From positions 99,936,794 through 100,000,793 of the forward strand of contig JAIOJX010000032.1 in assembly GCA_022376925.1 (NCBI GenBank): 64,000 nt of DNA, written 5' to 3'. The notes under the pieces are model-generated. The model saw only the letters and a list, made by a program, of their open reading frames with translations, ran no database searches and was not told the origin of the DNA. Source of the DNA: Tragulus kanchil (lineage: Eukaryota > Chordata > Mammalia > Artiodactyla > Tragulidae). The translations under genes and the position numbers were made by a program. This document shows positions 46,551 through 56,919 of this stretch, in pieces. Position 1 is the first letter of the stretch. Each line of letters begins with the position of its first letter.

Positions 46551-48563
46551 GCTTGACTTCAGAGCTTTAGAGGAAAGAGTGACAGATCAGGCATGGTCGC
46601 TATCCTTCTGAAGTTCAGGGTCTGATAGATTATAAAATATGTAAACATCTGGTTATAATCATGGCATCTCCACAGGACCAGGCACTATGTATAATAGTGT
46701 TTCATTCATTCGTCACATGGAACCTACATGTGGGTGATGTTTATCACCCTCTTGCAGGTAAGAAGAACAAGGTTCAGGAAGGTTAAGTGGTTTGTTGAAT
46801 GCAGCAGGGTTGGGTTCTGACCCTTGCCCTCCTTCCCGCTTTGCTCAATTGTTCAACGTATACTTATGAAGCAGTCTGACCCCTTTCACTGTAGCAAAAT
46901 CACAGGGGTCTGAGAGTCCTGAGGAGGGGCAGGCAATTTGTTCTGGCAATTCAGCAAGGTGTGCACTGAGTGCCAGCAAAGGTGAGTTGTTCTGTTTCTG
47001 TCTCTTGTCTTTCTGCTCTGAGCTTGAGATTGGCCCCAGAGGAACTTGGAATTGAAACTCAAGGATGTCTAGTGGGCTTGCTGGAAAGTAGAAATAAAAG
47101 GTGAGGAAGGAGATGACGGGGTGGGATACAGAATCTGTGTGATGAGCAAGCAAGGCTTATTTGGGGATGTGGCAGACATTTCTAGAGCACTACGCTGGGC
47201 AAGACACCAAAGATATCAATACTGAAAGGAGACAGCCTCAACCCCAGCTCCCGAGTGCCTCTGAAGGAATCAGCAGAAATGCAAACAAAGCTACCAGGGG
47301 ACAACTGGAGCGTGGAGGAGGGGGGCCGCTCTGTACTGTGCTGGCATGGATGGTGCTCGGAGGCAGGAGAGGACCGTGGCAGTTTTTCATGGGGCTCAGA
47401 GTGGAGAGCAGTGCCTTAAAGAATAATTGGGAGGTTGCTGGGAACAGAGAGGAGGTGGAAAAATCAGGACAGGGCTTGGGCCAAGGCTTGAATGGACATG
47501 AATCTTATTTGTGAGGGCTCCACCTGTATGACTTGATCACCTCCTAAATTTCTGCCTCCCTAATACCATCACATTGAGGGGCTAGGACTTCACCATAGGA
47601 ATCTGGGGGGCGGCACAAACAGCAGCTTGACTTCAGAGCTTTAGAGGAAAGAGTGACAGATCAGGCATGGTCGCTATCCTTCTGAAGTTCAGGGTCTGAT
47701 AGATTATAAAATATGTAAACATCTGGTTATAATCATGGCATCTCCACAGGACCAGGCACTATGTATAATAGTGTTTCATTCATTCGTCACATGGAACCTA
47801 CATGTGGGTGATGTTTATCACCCTCTTGCAGGTAAGAAGAACAAGGTTCAGGAAGGTTAAGTGGTTTGTTGAATGCAGCAGGGTTGGGTTCTGACCCTTG
47901 CCCTCCTTCCCGCTTTGCTCAATTGTTCAACGTATACTTATGAAGCAGTCTGACCCCTTTCGCTGTAGCAAAATCACAGGGGTCTGAGAGTCCTGAGGAG
48001 GGGCAGGCAATTTGTTCTGGCAATTCAGCAAGGTGTGCACTGAGTGCCAGCAAAGGTGAGTTGTTCTGTTTCTGTCTCTTGTCTTTCTGCTCTGAGCTTG
48101 AGATTGGCCCCAGAGGAACTTGGAATTGAAACTCAAGGATGTCTAGTGGGCCTGCTGGAAAGTAGAAATAAAAGGTGAGGAAGGAGATGACGGGGTGGGA
48201 TACAGAATCTGTGTGATGAGCAAGCAAGGCTTATTTGGGGATGTGGCAGACATTTCTAGAGCACTACGCTGGGCAAGACACCAAAGATATCAATACTGAA
48301 AGGAGACAGCCTCAACCCCAGCTCCCGAGTGCCTCTGAAGGAATCAGCAGAAATGCAAACAAAGCTACCAGGGGACAACTGGAGCATGGAGGAGGGGGGC
48401 CGCTCTGTACTGTGCTGGCATGGATGGTGCTCGGAGGCAGGAGAGGACCGTGGCAGTTTTTCATGGGGCTCAGAGTGGAGAGCAGTGCCTTAAAGAATAA
48501 TTGGGAGGTTGCTGGGAACAGAGAGGAGGTGGAAAAATCAGGACAGGGCTTGGGCCAAGGCTT
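46423..48563 (+). repeat. Tandem pair 15 (46423-47489 / 47497-48563)
   Basis: Offset 1074. The joint is 47490-47496 ('gaatgga'). CpG differences: 'ttcactgt' / 'ttcgctgt' and 'gagcgtgg' / 'gagcatgg'. Its right end overlaps the left end of pair 16 by 45 bases. Confidence 0.95.
46665..46830 (-). mobile_element. MIR SINE, antisense
   Basis: 'gaccaggcactatgtataat', 'catgggtgatg'-like middle, 'cttgcaggtaagaagaacaa' and 'gttgggttctgaccc' read as antisense MIR. The copy at about 47739-47904 is due to pair 15. Confidence 0.55.
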
Positions 48564-50765
48564 TGAAGCTGTGAAGGAGGGTGGACATTAGCATGGATGT
48601 TATGGGGAGAGGGACTGGCTAGTGATGCATCTTGAAGACAGAGGCTGCCAGAGAGGCAGGTGAGGGCTACCCTGGAAGACCTGCAGAGCCCTACCACATG
48701 AAGGCGTTTAGACCATGAGCAGTTCCCTTCTTAGTCTCCTCTCCAATGCACGCTGCTAATTGAATGTTTTTTTATAGACTCCGAGACCCGTATTAACATG
48801 GTCTACTTTTAATTCCATACAATTGGGGAATAAAATCTCTTGGCTTTATTGACTGCTTCTTTATCTGACTTCACCTAATTGGAAAATAAACAGATAAAAT
48901 GATACCTTTACTGCTAATGAATAATTCATGTTCTCTTTGTCTTTTGTCATAAAAAGAGAGCCCAGCAGATCTGTCTTTAAATTAGGATATCTGGTAGGGG
49001 AGAGAAAAATGTGAGCAATTAACTCCAAATTGAGTTTCGTGTGAGAATTTCTCAGCGTCGAAGTCCTCCTCTGTAATGAAGTTTAGATTGGTTCACGTCA
49101 TGGTTCACCTGGCTCTGGTGGAGCCCCAGTTCAGAACATATGAGTGCGATTGACCTGTTCATTTGAAATGTTTTAATCTTCATAAAAATACGTTGTATTA
49201 ATTGTTTCCTATTAACCGGGGCTGACGATCATGCCTGCTTGAATTCGGCTGACTCTCTGTCTCAGCCTTTGTGGTTTCGTGTGTCCCAGACACAGGTACC
49301 TCTTCTCTCCTCCCGTCAGGCATCAGAATGGGTTTAGGCTGTGCTGCGCTCAGATGAGAGAGAAACCCACCCACCATCTGCAGACACAGACACACATCAT
49401 CCTCACACTATCGCCACTTCTCGACCCCTCTCTCCGAAGGGTTCCTCTTCTCTAATTAGCCTTGGTAACATTTCTCCACCCCAAGCTCACTGGTTTGCAT
49501 CATTTTCAAAATGTTGGTAAATACCTCTAATTCCTTAAAGAAGTCTGTGTGTCAAAAAATAAAAGGACTGGAACTGAAAAATCCAATTTTAAAAAATGTA
49601 ATTCTTAATTATTTTACACATATACTCTGAGATCTCTAGGGGCAGAGAGGAGGTGGAAAAATCAGGACAGGGCTTGGGCCAAGGCTTTGAAGCTGTGAAG
49701 GAGGGTGGACATTAGCATGGATGTTATGGGGAGAGGGACTGGCTAGTGATGCATCTTGAAGACAGAGGCTGCCAGAGAGGCAGGTGAGGGCTACCCTGGA
49801 AGACCTGCAGAGCCCTACCACATGAAGGCGTTTAGACCATGAGCAGTTCCCTTCTTAGTCTCCTCTCCAATGCACGCTGCTAATTGAATGTTTTTTTATA
49901 GACTCCGAGACCCGTATTAACATGGTCTACTTTTAATTCCATACAATTGGGGAATAAAATCTCTTGGCTTTATTGACTGCTTCTTTATCTGACTTCACCT
50001 AATTGGAAAATAAACAGATAAAATGATACCTTTACTGCTAATGAATAATTCATGTTCTCTTTGTCTTTTGTCATAAAAAGAGAGCCCAGCAGATCTGTCT
50101 TTAAATTAGGATATCTGGTAGGGAGAGAAAATGTGAGCAATTAACTCCAAATTGAGTTTCGTGTGAGAATTTCTCAGCGTCGAAGTCCTCCTCTGTAATG
50201 AAGTTTAGATTGGTTCACGTCATGGTTCACCTGGCTCTGGTGGAGCCCCAGTTCAGAACATATGAGTGCGATTGACCTGTTCATTTGAAATGTTTTAATC
50301 TTCATAAAAATACGTTGTATTAATTGTTTCCTATTAACCGGGGCTGACGATCATGCCTGCTTGAATTCGGCTGACTCTCTGTCTCAGTCCTTTGTGGTTT
50401 CGTGTGTCCCAGACACAGGTACCTCTTCTCTCCTCCCGTCAGGCATCAGAATGGGTTTAGGCTGTGCTGCGCTCAGATGAGAGAGAAACCCACCCACCAT
50501 CTGCAGACACAGACACACATCATCCTCACACTATCGCCACTTCTCGACCCCTCTCTCCGAAGGGTTCCTCTTCTCTAATTAGCCTTGGTAACATTTTTCC
50601 ACCCCAAGCTCACTGGTTTGCATCATTTTCAAAATGTTGGTAAATACCTCTAACTCCTTAAAGCAGTCTGTGTGTCAAAAAATAAAAGGACTGGAACTGA
50701 AAAATCCAATTTTAAAAAATGTAATTCTTAATTATTTTACACATATACTCTGAGATCTCTAGGGG
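48519..50765 (+). repeat. Tandem pair 16 (48519-49642 / 49643-50765)
   Basis: Offset 1124 to 1123 with small indels ('tggtaggggagagaaaaat' versus 'tggtagggagagaaaat'). The joint is blunt: copy A ends 'ctctagggg', copy B begins 'cagagagg'. Confidence 0.95.
48720..49180. other. Repeat-free A/T-rich block, possible conserved noncoding DNA
   Basis: It contains many TAAT/ATTA cores ('gctgctaattgaatg', 'cacctaattggaaaataaac', 'ctgctaatgaataattcatg') and no recognisable transposon. It looks like vertebrate enhancer DNA by composition only. The second copy is at about 49843-50300. Confidence 0.3.
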
Positions 50766-50839
50766 GCTGAGGCTGTACAGTGTGGTTCTGCCCTTGAGGA
50801 GGTCATGGCCTGGTTCTGGAGGTACGGCTTCAGTGTACT

Positions 50840-50925
50840 AAAAGGTACATAAACAGAAAACAACAAAATTCTGCAAAGCAGTTATCCTTCAATTTTTAAA
50901 AAATAAATACACTAAAACAGACAAA
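50840..50925 (+). mobile_element. L1 3' tail fragment
   Basis: 'cataaacagaaaacaacaaa', 'attctgcaaagcagttatcc' and 'ttcaatttttaaaaaataaa' resemble an L1 3'UTR end. The copy at about 51931-52016 is due to pair 17. Confidence 0.6.
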
Positions 50926-51339
50926 CAAATGAGTTAAGTAATGGTTCAAATCAACATTGTAGGGAAAATCCCAGGCTGCATCTATGGTTAAATGAGTGAG
51001 TGACTCCGTGGGAAACCGAGAAATACTGAAGTTACCTGAATGTGCTCTGTGTTTTTGTTTTGCCTCCCAGGTTCTAAGGCTTTTCCAGTGCTTTGATGGG
51101 TCTGGAATAACTTTCCTCTGTGTAATTCAGTGGAGGCATCACCTTTTCTGGGAAGGTGTCCTCGGCCACCACCACCCTCTAGGCTCGGGAGGTGCCCTCC
51201 TCTGGGCTCACAGGCCACCATTGTATCTAACTTGCCATTCGCTTGTCTCTTTCAGTCAGCTGGAACGAAAGGTTCAGCATGCAATCAATAAGGAGGCAAA
51301 TCTGAAGAGGAAATTTAGGGAGAATTAGGTGGTATATCC

Positions 51340-51450
51340 CAGGCTCACATTCCTCACTGTGTGCTCCATGGACCAGCAGCGTTAGCATCTCCTGGCTGTG
51401 AATTAAAAATGCAGAGTCTCACCCTCCACCTCAGACCTATAAACTCAGCA
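51340..51450 (-). mobile_element. MER5A-like hAT relic
   Basis: 'tgtgtgctccatggaccagc', 'agcgttagcatctcctggc' and 'aattaaaaatgcagagtctc' resemble half of the short hAT-Charlie element MER5A. The copy at about 52431-52541 is due to pair 17. Confidence 0.65.
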
Positions 51451-52561
51451 TAAATTCTCTATTATAGAGAAGCCTGCTTGAATTCGACCTTAGTGGTTTC
51501 GTGTGTCCCAGACACATCCTTCTCCTCCGTCAGGCATCAGAATGGGTTTAGGCTGTGCTGCGCTCAGATGAGAGAGAAACCCACCCACCATCTGCAGACA
51601 CAGACACACATCATCCTCACACTATCGCCACTTCTCGACCCCTCTCTCCGAAGGGTTCCTCTTCTCTAATTAGCCTTGGTAACATTTCTCCACCCCAAGC
51701 TCACTGGTTTGCATCATTTTCAAAATGTTGGTAAATACCTCTAATTCCTTAAAGAAGTCTGTGTGTCAAAAAATAAAAGGACTGGAACTGAAAAATCCAA
51801 TTTTAAAAAATGTAATTCTTAATTATTTTACACATATACTCTGAGATCTCTAGGGGGCTGAGGCTGTACAGTGTGGTTCTGCCCTTGAGGAGGTCATGGC
51901 CTGGTTCTGGAGGTACGGCTTCAGTGTACTAAAAGGTACATAAACAGAAAACAACAAAATTCTGCAAAGCAGTTATCCTTCAATTTTTAAAAAATAAATA
52001 CACTAAAACAGACAAACAAATGAGTTAAGTAATGGTTCAAATCAACATTGTAGGGAAAATCCCAGGCTGCATCTATGGTTAAATGAGTGAGTGACTCCGT
52101 GGGAAACCGAGAAATACTGAAGTTACCTGAATGTGCTCTGTGTTTTTGTTTTGCCTCCCAGGTTCTAAGGCTTTTCCAGTGCTTTGATGGGTCTGGAATA
52201 ACTTTCCTCTGTGTAATTCAGTGGAGGCATCACCTTTTCTGGGAAGGTGTCCTCGGCCACCACCACCCTCTAGGCTCGGGAGGTGCCCTCCTCTGGGCTC
52301 ACAGGCCACCATTGTATCTAACTTGCCATTCGCTTGTCTCTTTCAGTCAGCTGGAACGAAAGGTTCAGCATGCAATCAATAAGGAGGCAAATCTGAAGAG
52401 GAAATTTAGGGAGAATTAGGTGGTATATCCCAGGCTCACATTCCTCACTGTGTGCTCCATGGACCAGCAGCGTTAGCATCTCCTGGCTGTGAATTAAAAA
52501 TGCAGAGTCTCACCCTCCACCTCAGACCTATAAACTCAGCATAAATTTCTCTATTATAGAG

Positions 52562-53085
52562 TTAAAGTTAATTTACAATGTTGTATTTGTTTCAAGCAAA
52601 ATGATTCAGTTATACATATATGTGTGTGTGTGTGTGTGTGTGTTTCATATTCTTTTCCATTATTGGTTGTTATAAGATATTAAGTATGCATATGTGCTAT
52701 GTATATAGCACATAGTATCTATATAGCACATTACTATGTGCTACATACATTAGGTCCTTTTTGCCTATTTTATACATATTAATACCAAACTCCTAATTTA
52801 TACCCTCACTATCTTCTTTGGTAACCATAAATTTGTTTTCTGTGTCTATATCTCTGAGTTTGTTTCTGTTTTATAAGTAAGTTCATTTGTATCATTGTTT
52901 AGATTCCACATATAAGTAATCATATGATAGTTGTCTTTCTTTGTGTGACTTCACTTAGTATGATAGTCTCTAGGTCCATCCATCTTGCTGCAAATGACAT
53001 TATTTCATTCTTTCTTATTATTGACTAGCATTCCATAGTGTATATATAACACATCTTTATTCATCTGTTGATGGACATCTGGGAT
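52562..53085 (-). mobile_element. Antisense L1 3' end
   Basis: 'taaagttaatttacaatgtt', a GT run at 52620-52643, 'ggtaaccataaatttgtttt', 'gattccacatataagtaatc' and 'ctaggtccatccatcttgct' form the reverse of L1 3'UTR and ORF2 end. Confidence 0.9.
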
Positions 53086-53400
53086 TCAGCATCAGATTTT
53101 TAAATTTTTTTTTGGCCACTTCTATTGATCTTCCATTTATTTATCTTTGTTCTTTGTCCTGTGTGGACCTCCTATCGCAGTGGCCTCTCTCACTGCACAG
53201 TGGCCTCTCTCCCTGCAGAGCATTAGCTCTGGGCGCATGTGCTTCAGAGCTCCGATTCGGTAGTTGGACACATCAGTCCAGCCACTCTGCGGCATGTGGG
53301 ATCTTCCTAGGCCAGGGATCAAACCGGCGCCCCTTGCACTGCGAGGCGGTATCCTTACCCACTGGACCACCAGGGAAGCCCCTCAGCATCAGATTTTTAA
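53086..53400 (-). mobile_element. CHR-type SINE, antisense, with 18 bp target-site duplication
   Basis: The body 53104-53382 has a T run and 'ggcc' at its left, 'gcggcatgtgggatcttcct', 'ggccagggatcaaaccggcg' and 'cactggaccaccagggaagc', the antisense tRNA-Glu-related CHR layout. 'tcagcatcagatttttaa' at 53086-53103 recurs exactly at 53383-53400. An exact duplication implies a fairly recent insertion. Confidence 0.92.
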
Positions 53401-53459
53401 CAGATATGAGTGATTCATATGTACATTAAAGTTTGAGCAGGACTTGCGCTGGCCTAGGC

Positions 53460-53632
53460 TGTTGTTTCTAAAACTTGGCTGTGTGTTGGACTCACGTGAG
53501 GGTCTTGGTAAAGTTCTGATATGTGGGTCCCACCCACAGAGCTTCTGATGCAGTTGGTTTGGGTGTGGCCAATTAGAAGCTCTTCAGGTGATGCTACTAT
53601 GTAGCCATGTACATGAGCCACCACTGGGTTCT
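53460..53632 (+). mobile_element. MER5A-like hAT relic
   Basis: 'ttgtttctaaaacttggctg', 'gtgggtcccacccacagagc', 'ttctgatgcagttggtttgg' and 'ctcttcaggtgatgctac' follow MER5A nearly end to end. Confidence 0.75.
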
Positions 53633-53839
53633 TGTTTTCCAGCTGCTGTCTCCTGTCATAGCACTTACTGTGCCGTGTAGTTATTTTCATTTATGGGTCT
53701 GTCTTCCCTGCCTCTCAAGGGCACAGACTCTCTTCTATATCTTAAGACTCTCACATAGTATCTGTCACTGAATAGCTGTGTATTAAAGTGGATGGAAATG
53801 AACCAGGGTGGAGGCCTTGATGAGGATGAAATTGTGTGT

Positions 53840-53972
53840 GGGTGTGAGTGGCTGTATCATGTCCAACTCTGCGACCCCATGAACCGTGGCCCACCAGGCT
53901 CTTCTGTCCATGAGATTGTCCAGGCAAGAATACTAGAGCGGGTTGTCCTTTCCTTCTCGAGAGGAGAACATG
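53840..53972 (-). mobile_element. Bov-tA-type SINE fragment, antisense
   Basis: 'ctgtatcatgtccaactctg', 'gaccccatgaaccgtggccc' and 'ccaggcaagaatactagagc' match antisense Bov-tA. It stops at 'cctttccttctcgag', so the tRNA-like head is missing. Confidence 0.85.
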
Positions 53973-54384
53973 GGGAGGAGCCTTTTTTAAAAAGTACTGT
54001 CAGTAGCTTGGATGAAGAATTGAGGCGTGGTTATTAGTATAGGTGGCACAAAAATGATTCAGAATGTTCTCAGTTGGTTAAAGTCTACAGGATACATCAA
54101 GTTGTGGGTGCTCAGGTTTCATGGGAAGAGAGTTGGGCGGGGAAGACCCAGCAAGTTCTCTTTTAACGAGAGGAGACTTCCAGGTTTAATTTAGTTCATC
54201 CTAAGCCCTAGATGCTGCAAAAGTAGTTATGTATCTGACTCCTAAGAAAATAACAATACAGTTTCCAAATACATTCATGGAAGTATAGTATTTCCTCATA
54301 AAAGATACTGAATGGCTATATCTCCTCTGCATACCACACTTGGTGAAAAACGTTTTTTGAAAAGGCAGAGACATCACTTTACAG
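53973..54384. other. Single-copy stretch
   Basis: No gene or repeat recognised. Confidence 0.5.
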
Positions 54385-54830
54385 AGGCCCATATAGTCAA
54401 AGCTATGGCTTTTCCGTAGTCATGTACAGATGTGAGAGTTGGACCATAAGAAGGCTGAGCACCGGAGAACTGATACTTTCAAATTGTGGTGCTAGAGAAG
54501 CCTCTTGAGAGTCCCTTGGACAGCAGGGAAATCAAATCTGTCAATCCTAAAGGAAATCAACCATGAATATGCATTGGAAGGACTGATGCTGAAGCTTCAA
54601 TATTTAGGCCACCTGATGCGAAGAGCTGACTTATTGAAAAAGAGCCTAGTGCTAGAAAAGATTAAGGGCATGAGGAGAAAGGGGCAACAGAGGATGAGAT
54701 GATTGGATGGTACCACCAACTGAGCAAACTCAGGAAGATGGTGAAGTATAGGGAAGCCTGGCATGCTGCAGTTCATGGGGTCACAAAGAGTCGGACACAA
54801 CTTAACGTCTGAACAGCAACAACACCTATG
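54385..54830 (+). mobile_element. BovB LINE 3' end (ORF2 C-terminus and tail)
   Basis: About 445 bases of the RTE-type BovB reverse-transcriptase protein end and 3' tail: 'gatgtgagagttggaccata', 'gagagtcccttggacagcag', 'ggccacctgatgcgaagagc', 'gcatgctgcagttcatgggg' and 'gagtcggacacaact'. A partial frame (54505-54702) keeps the family's 'LGHLMRRADLL'. It is 5'-truncated with frame breaks, so inactive. Confidence 0.93.
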
Positions 54831-55264
54831 CTTTGAGAAATTACTGGGCATAGTGGATAGTACAGAAATCATGTCAAGGGAGGGAATCTGTGAGAATGAA
54901 TACCTGAAGAAGAGAGCATGCGGTGAGGACCTGATTGCATTTTTAGAAGGAATGATTGTTGTGGGAGAGCAGAGTTGTGCTGTGCTACTCCATGGGGCAG
55001 CGCTAGGGCCAGTGGAATTCACAGAGACAGATTTTGGCTCAGGGTCGGGAAGACGCGTTGCCAGTGAGAGCCATCCAATAATAGAAGCGGCTGCCTGGGG
55101 AGATGGTGTGATGAGCGAGCTCTCTATCTTTGGAAATGTTCTAGCGGAGCCTGGGTGGCCATCTGTCGTGGGTATTGTGGAAAGATGTATGCATGCAGTA
55201 GATGAACAGAATTTTGTGGCTCATGATACTAGTAGTAAATGTGATGACTGTGTGCTGAATGCCC

Positions 55265-55450
55265 ATGACATGTGCCAGGTACTATGCTAGGCAACTTTGT
55301 ATCCCTTATCATCTTTAATCTTTCTATGACCTTAATAAAGGCGACAGTTGTTACTTCCAGTTTAACAAAAGAAATGGGTTCAGAGCTTGGATTTGAACCC
55401 TGAACTTTCTGATCTCCAAACCCTAATCTTTCAACTCTGTATCATCTGCC
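55265..55450 (-). mobile_element. MIR SINE, antisense
   Basis: 'gccaggtactatgctaggca', 'tcttatcatctttaatctt'-type middle, 'gcttggatttgaaccctgaa' and 'accctaatctttcaactctg' follow antisense MIR. Confidence 0.7.
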
Positions 55451-55869
55451 TTTTGTGGTTCTTTCCCTCGCTAAGATTTGGTAATTTCAGATGTATTTAG
55501 ACACTGTATTTGGACATCTGTGTGGAAAAGGTCCTATGGAGAGTGGGCCATGAAGGCTAAGGAGTTGAGGGAGTGGTCAGGATGGCAGGTATAGACCTGA
55601 GCATGCTCTGCCAAGACATGAAGGTTGATGCCATTGCATTGGAAAGATTCTCAGGGTGGTGACTGAGGAGCAGCAGAGAGAAGTCAGTATTGATTGACTC
55701 CACTTTGCTGGAAGCCAACACCATGGGAGAAGCCATGAGCCTTGCTTTCTAGGTTGTTATTGCATGTTGCAGACTTGATTTGGAATCTCATTAAAATGCA
55801 AATACAGCTACAAATGTCTATATTCTCGATGGAGACCATGCAACTCTAGTGCTGAAACTGGAGTCAGTA

Positions 55870-56110
55870 TAACACAGTGACTCAAAGTAAGGCTTCTTAG
55901 AACCTTGCTCCTCTCAACTGTATGTCCCTCCACACATTACCTTCCTGTTCTTCAATTCCATCATCTGTAAAATGGCAAAGATGATGTTCCATTTAGGTTA
56001 CCCCTGTAGGTAACCTCTAGGTTTATCAGGAAGCCTAAGTAGAAGAATGCACATAAAGTGCTTGAACAGTGGCTGACATATGGAAAGCTCTTGGTGTTTA
56101 TATTCAGGTT
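55870..56110 (+). mobile_element. MIR SINE
   Basis: 'aattccatcatctgtaaaat', 'acccctgtaggtaacctcta', 'cataaagtgcttgaacagtg' and 'ctgacatatggaaagctctt' follow the MIR core and 3' end. Confidence 0.7.
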
Positions 56111-56384
56111 GGTTTTAAATCCAAGTAAACCCCAAAGTACCACAAATGCAATAGAGGACACTCTGCCATCCCCTTGATTCAGATCGAGCCACCCTGTAAG
56201 AATTCACCTTATATAGTAAAATATCTAAATTTACAGCTTATACTCTTAGTTAATCAAATAGTTTAGCTTAATTTTTCCGTCTGCTTTGTTGCATTTCTAA
56301 ACTGTATTAATCTGCTCTTCACTGTAGTACATAGTCTAACCATATCGAAGTGAGACAGCACAACGTAGACCTTAAAAGAAGGAA

Positions 56385-56830
56385 TGTGTAGTCAGACTGA
56401 CTGGATTTAAGTTTTTAACTTTACTGTTTACTAGACCTATGACTTGGAGAAATTTACTTAATCTAACTAAGTCTCCGTTCCTTTCCAGTAAGGTGGAGCT
56501 AATAGTAATACCTACCTCACAGGGCTTAGAGACCAAATGAAACTATATATAGAATATTCAGGAAGTTGATTAGGGGCTGTCAACATAGTAGGTACTCGTG
56601 CCCAGTCATGTCCGACTCTTTGCAATCCTTTGGGCTGTAACCCGCAAGGCTCCACTGTCCACGGGATATTTCAAGCAGGAATACTGGAGTGTGTTTAGTT
56701 TTCTTTCTCCAGGGGATCTTCCTGACCCAGGGATCAACCCTGTGTCTCCTGCATAGCTGGCAGATTCTTTACCCCTGAGCCATCGAGGAAGCCTGTCAAC
56801 ACAGAAGGCATTCAGTGAATGATGAAGATG
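56385..56830 (+). mobile_element. MIR SINE split by a Bov-tA
   Basis: 'ctagacctatgacttggaga', 'ggtggagctaatagtaatac', 'ctacctcacagggcttagag' then, after the insert, 'aggcattcagtgaatgatga'. The MIR is older than its insert. Confidence 0.75.
56577..56808 (-). mobile_element. Bov-tA SINE, antisense, with aged target-site duplication
   Basis: The body (about 56593-56792) contains 'cccagtcatgtccgactctt', 'gggatcttcctgacccaggg' and 'gagccatcgaggaagcctg'. 'ctgtcaacatagtagg' (56577-56592) and 'ctgtcaacacagaagg' (56793-56808) differ at two bases. Confidence 0.9.
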
Positions 56831-56919
56831 ATGATACATGTATCTTGTAAGACAAAGAGATTTAAAATGCCTTGGGATCCTTGGGATCCTATATATATCA
56901 GTGCTGATTTTATAATCCT

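Larger units (their letters stand above)
50355..52561 (+). repeat. Tandem pair 17 (50355-51469 / 51472-52561)
   Basis: Offset 1117 at the left edge, then 1091-1092. The head of copy B is damaged: 'attcgaccttagtggtttcg' and 'agacacatccttctcctccg' lack about 25 bases found in copy A. Copy A overlaps copy B of pair 16. Confidence 0.95.

Noticed and set aside
54763..55290. 175-codon open frame starting in the BovB tail
   Set aside because: It begins inside the BovB 3' end and runs into unrelated unique DNA. Composition and lack of domains suggest chance.
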